From assembly GCF_019972155.1 (NCBI RefSeq), contig NZ_BOVL01000026.1:1-64000 (forward strand): a stretch of DNA of 64,000 bases, given 5' to 3'. Made by a program: the position numbers and the translations under genes. Under the pieces are notes generated by a model. It was not told the DNA's origin. It saw nothing but the letters and a program-made list of their open reading frames with translations, and did no database searches. The stretch is from Bradyrhizobium sp. RD5-C2 (lineage in GTDB: Bacteria > Pseudomonadota > Alphaproteobacteria > Rhizobiales > Xanthobacteraceae). Of this stretch, positions 63,779 through 64,000 are shown piece by piece. Position 1 is the stretch's first letter. Each line of letters begins with the position of its first letter.

Positions 63779-63820
63779 CTAGAGCGGGATGACGATTCGA
63801 AGAAAGTCATCCCGCTCTAG
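63779..63820. terminator. Long hairpin (probable terminator/repeat)
   Basis: CTAGAGCGGGATGAC (63779-63793) and GTCATCCCGCTCTAG (63806-63820) form a perfect 15-bp stem with a 12-nt loop. On the minus strand it follows the stop of the last gene at 63873 by 52 bp. It may be a repeat and act as a terminator. Confidence 0.6.
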
Positions 63821-63872
63821 TAGTGCAGTTGAGCGGACTGGAAGTTCAAGCGCTCGGGCGTGGCAGGCCGCG

Positions 63873-64000
63873 TTAGTCCAGATCGATGTGGAAGGGCCGG
63901 CCCTCGACGCTCATGCTGCCGGGGCCCATCGCATCGAGCGCGCGCAGCATCCGGCCCTCGCGCCCCAGCGCCTTGTCGGCAAGGCTGACGATCAGGCGGT
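63873..64000 (-). CDS. C-terminal end of an unidentified protein (partial)
   Basis: The frame reads from the window edge to a TAA at 63875-63873. The visible 42 residues include LIVSLADKALGREGRMLRAL and DAMGPGSMSVEGRPFHIDLD. There is no signal that lets me name a family. The gene would be transcribed leftward, with the hairpin at 63779-63820 as its likely terminator. Confidence 0.65.
   Translation of the reverse strand, partial: RLIVSLADKALGREGRMLRALDAMGPGSMSVEGRPFHIDLD

Overview
The window looks like chromosomal DNA from a Bradyrhizobium-type alphaproteobacterium (Nitrobacteraceae). It is GC-rich with long open frames on both strands. One gene matches, residue for residue at the active site, what I recall of the Bradyrhizobium japonicum D-tartrate dehydratase. 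Intergenic gaps carry several families of palindromic repeats typical of this group. All identifications rest on reading the sequence and on remembered family features; no database search was run.

Layout. 1-3.0 kb: the end of a Pro/Ala-rich protein, then a DUF1800/DUF1501 pair. 3.0-5.6 kb: a DinB protein divergent from a LysR regulator with a T-N11-A operator between them, and an unusual Asp/Glu racemase-like gene. 5.6-10.0 kb (minus strand): a full PQQ operon pqqA-B-C-D-E with a proline-iminopeptidase-like gene overlapping pqqE. 10.4-12.7 kb (plus): a DUF6894 protein, a PQQ-type sugar dehydrogenase and a di-haem cytochrome c, which are probable users of the PQQ. 12.8-16.2 kb: amidase, glutathione peroxidase, DUF3297 protein and tarD. 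16.3-20.1 kb: a membrane protein behind a promoter with two tandem operators, and a TonB-dependent siderophore receptor. 20.2-23.8 kb: malonyl-CoA decarboxylase, and an AraC regulator divergent from an MFS transporter.

24.0-30.0 kb holds signalling and nitrogen genes: a cyclase fused to a sulfatase-modifying-factor-like domain, a DUF4399 protein, a solute-binding protein, then a formate/nitrite transporter behind a well-formed sigma-54 promoter, followed by a fused PP2C phosphatase/Ser-Thr kinase. 30.2-37.6 kb: ModA-like binding protein, intracellular PHB depolymerase, GST, cupin, small proteins, an enolase-superfamily enzyme and a branched-chain amino-acid-type binding protein. 37.9-42.0 kb: an AraC/GyrI regulator, a transglutaminase-like gene followed by a duplicated remnant of the regulator's 3' end, a 29-residue membrane peptide with a stand-alone LuxR-type HTH, and two envelope proteins.

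42.4-64.0 kb is mostly housekeeping: polyprenyl diphosphate synthase, a DUF2007 protein and a TrmN6-like methyltransferase, S49 peptidase, glyQ-glyS, a methyltransferase/GFA pair, a two-repeat protein of unknown function, pyruvate phosphate dikinase with a histone-H1-like tail, a SleB-type cell-wall hydrolase, an MFS transporter, an AcuI-type oxidoreductase and a large DUF2339 membrane protein. No rRNA, tRNA, CRISPR array, transposase, integrase or phage gene was seen. The most unusual items are the racemase with both catalytic cysteines changed to serine, the peptidase inside the pqq operon, the duplicated regulator remnant, the sigma-54/nitrite-transporter/kinase-phosphatase unit, the small-peptide/HTH pair, and a repeat element that forms the N-terminus of a methyltransferase.
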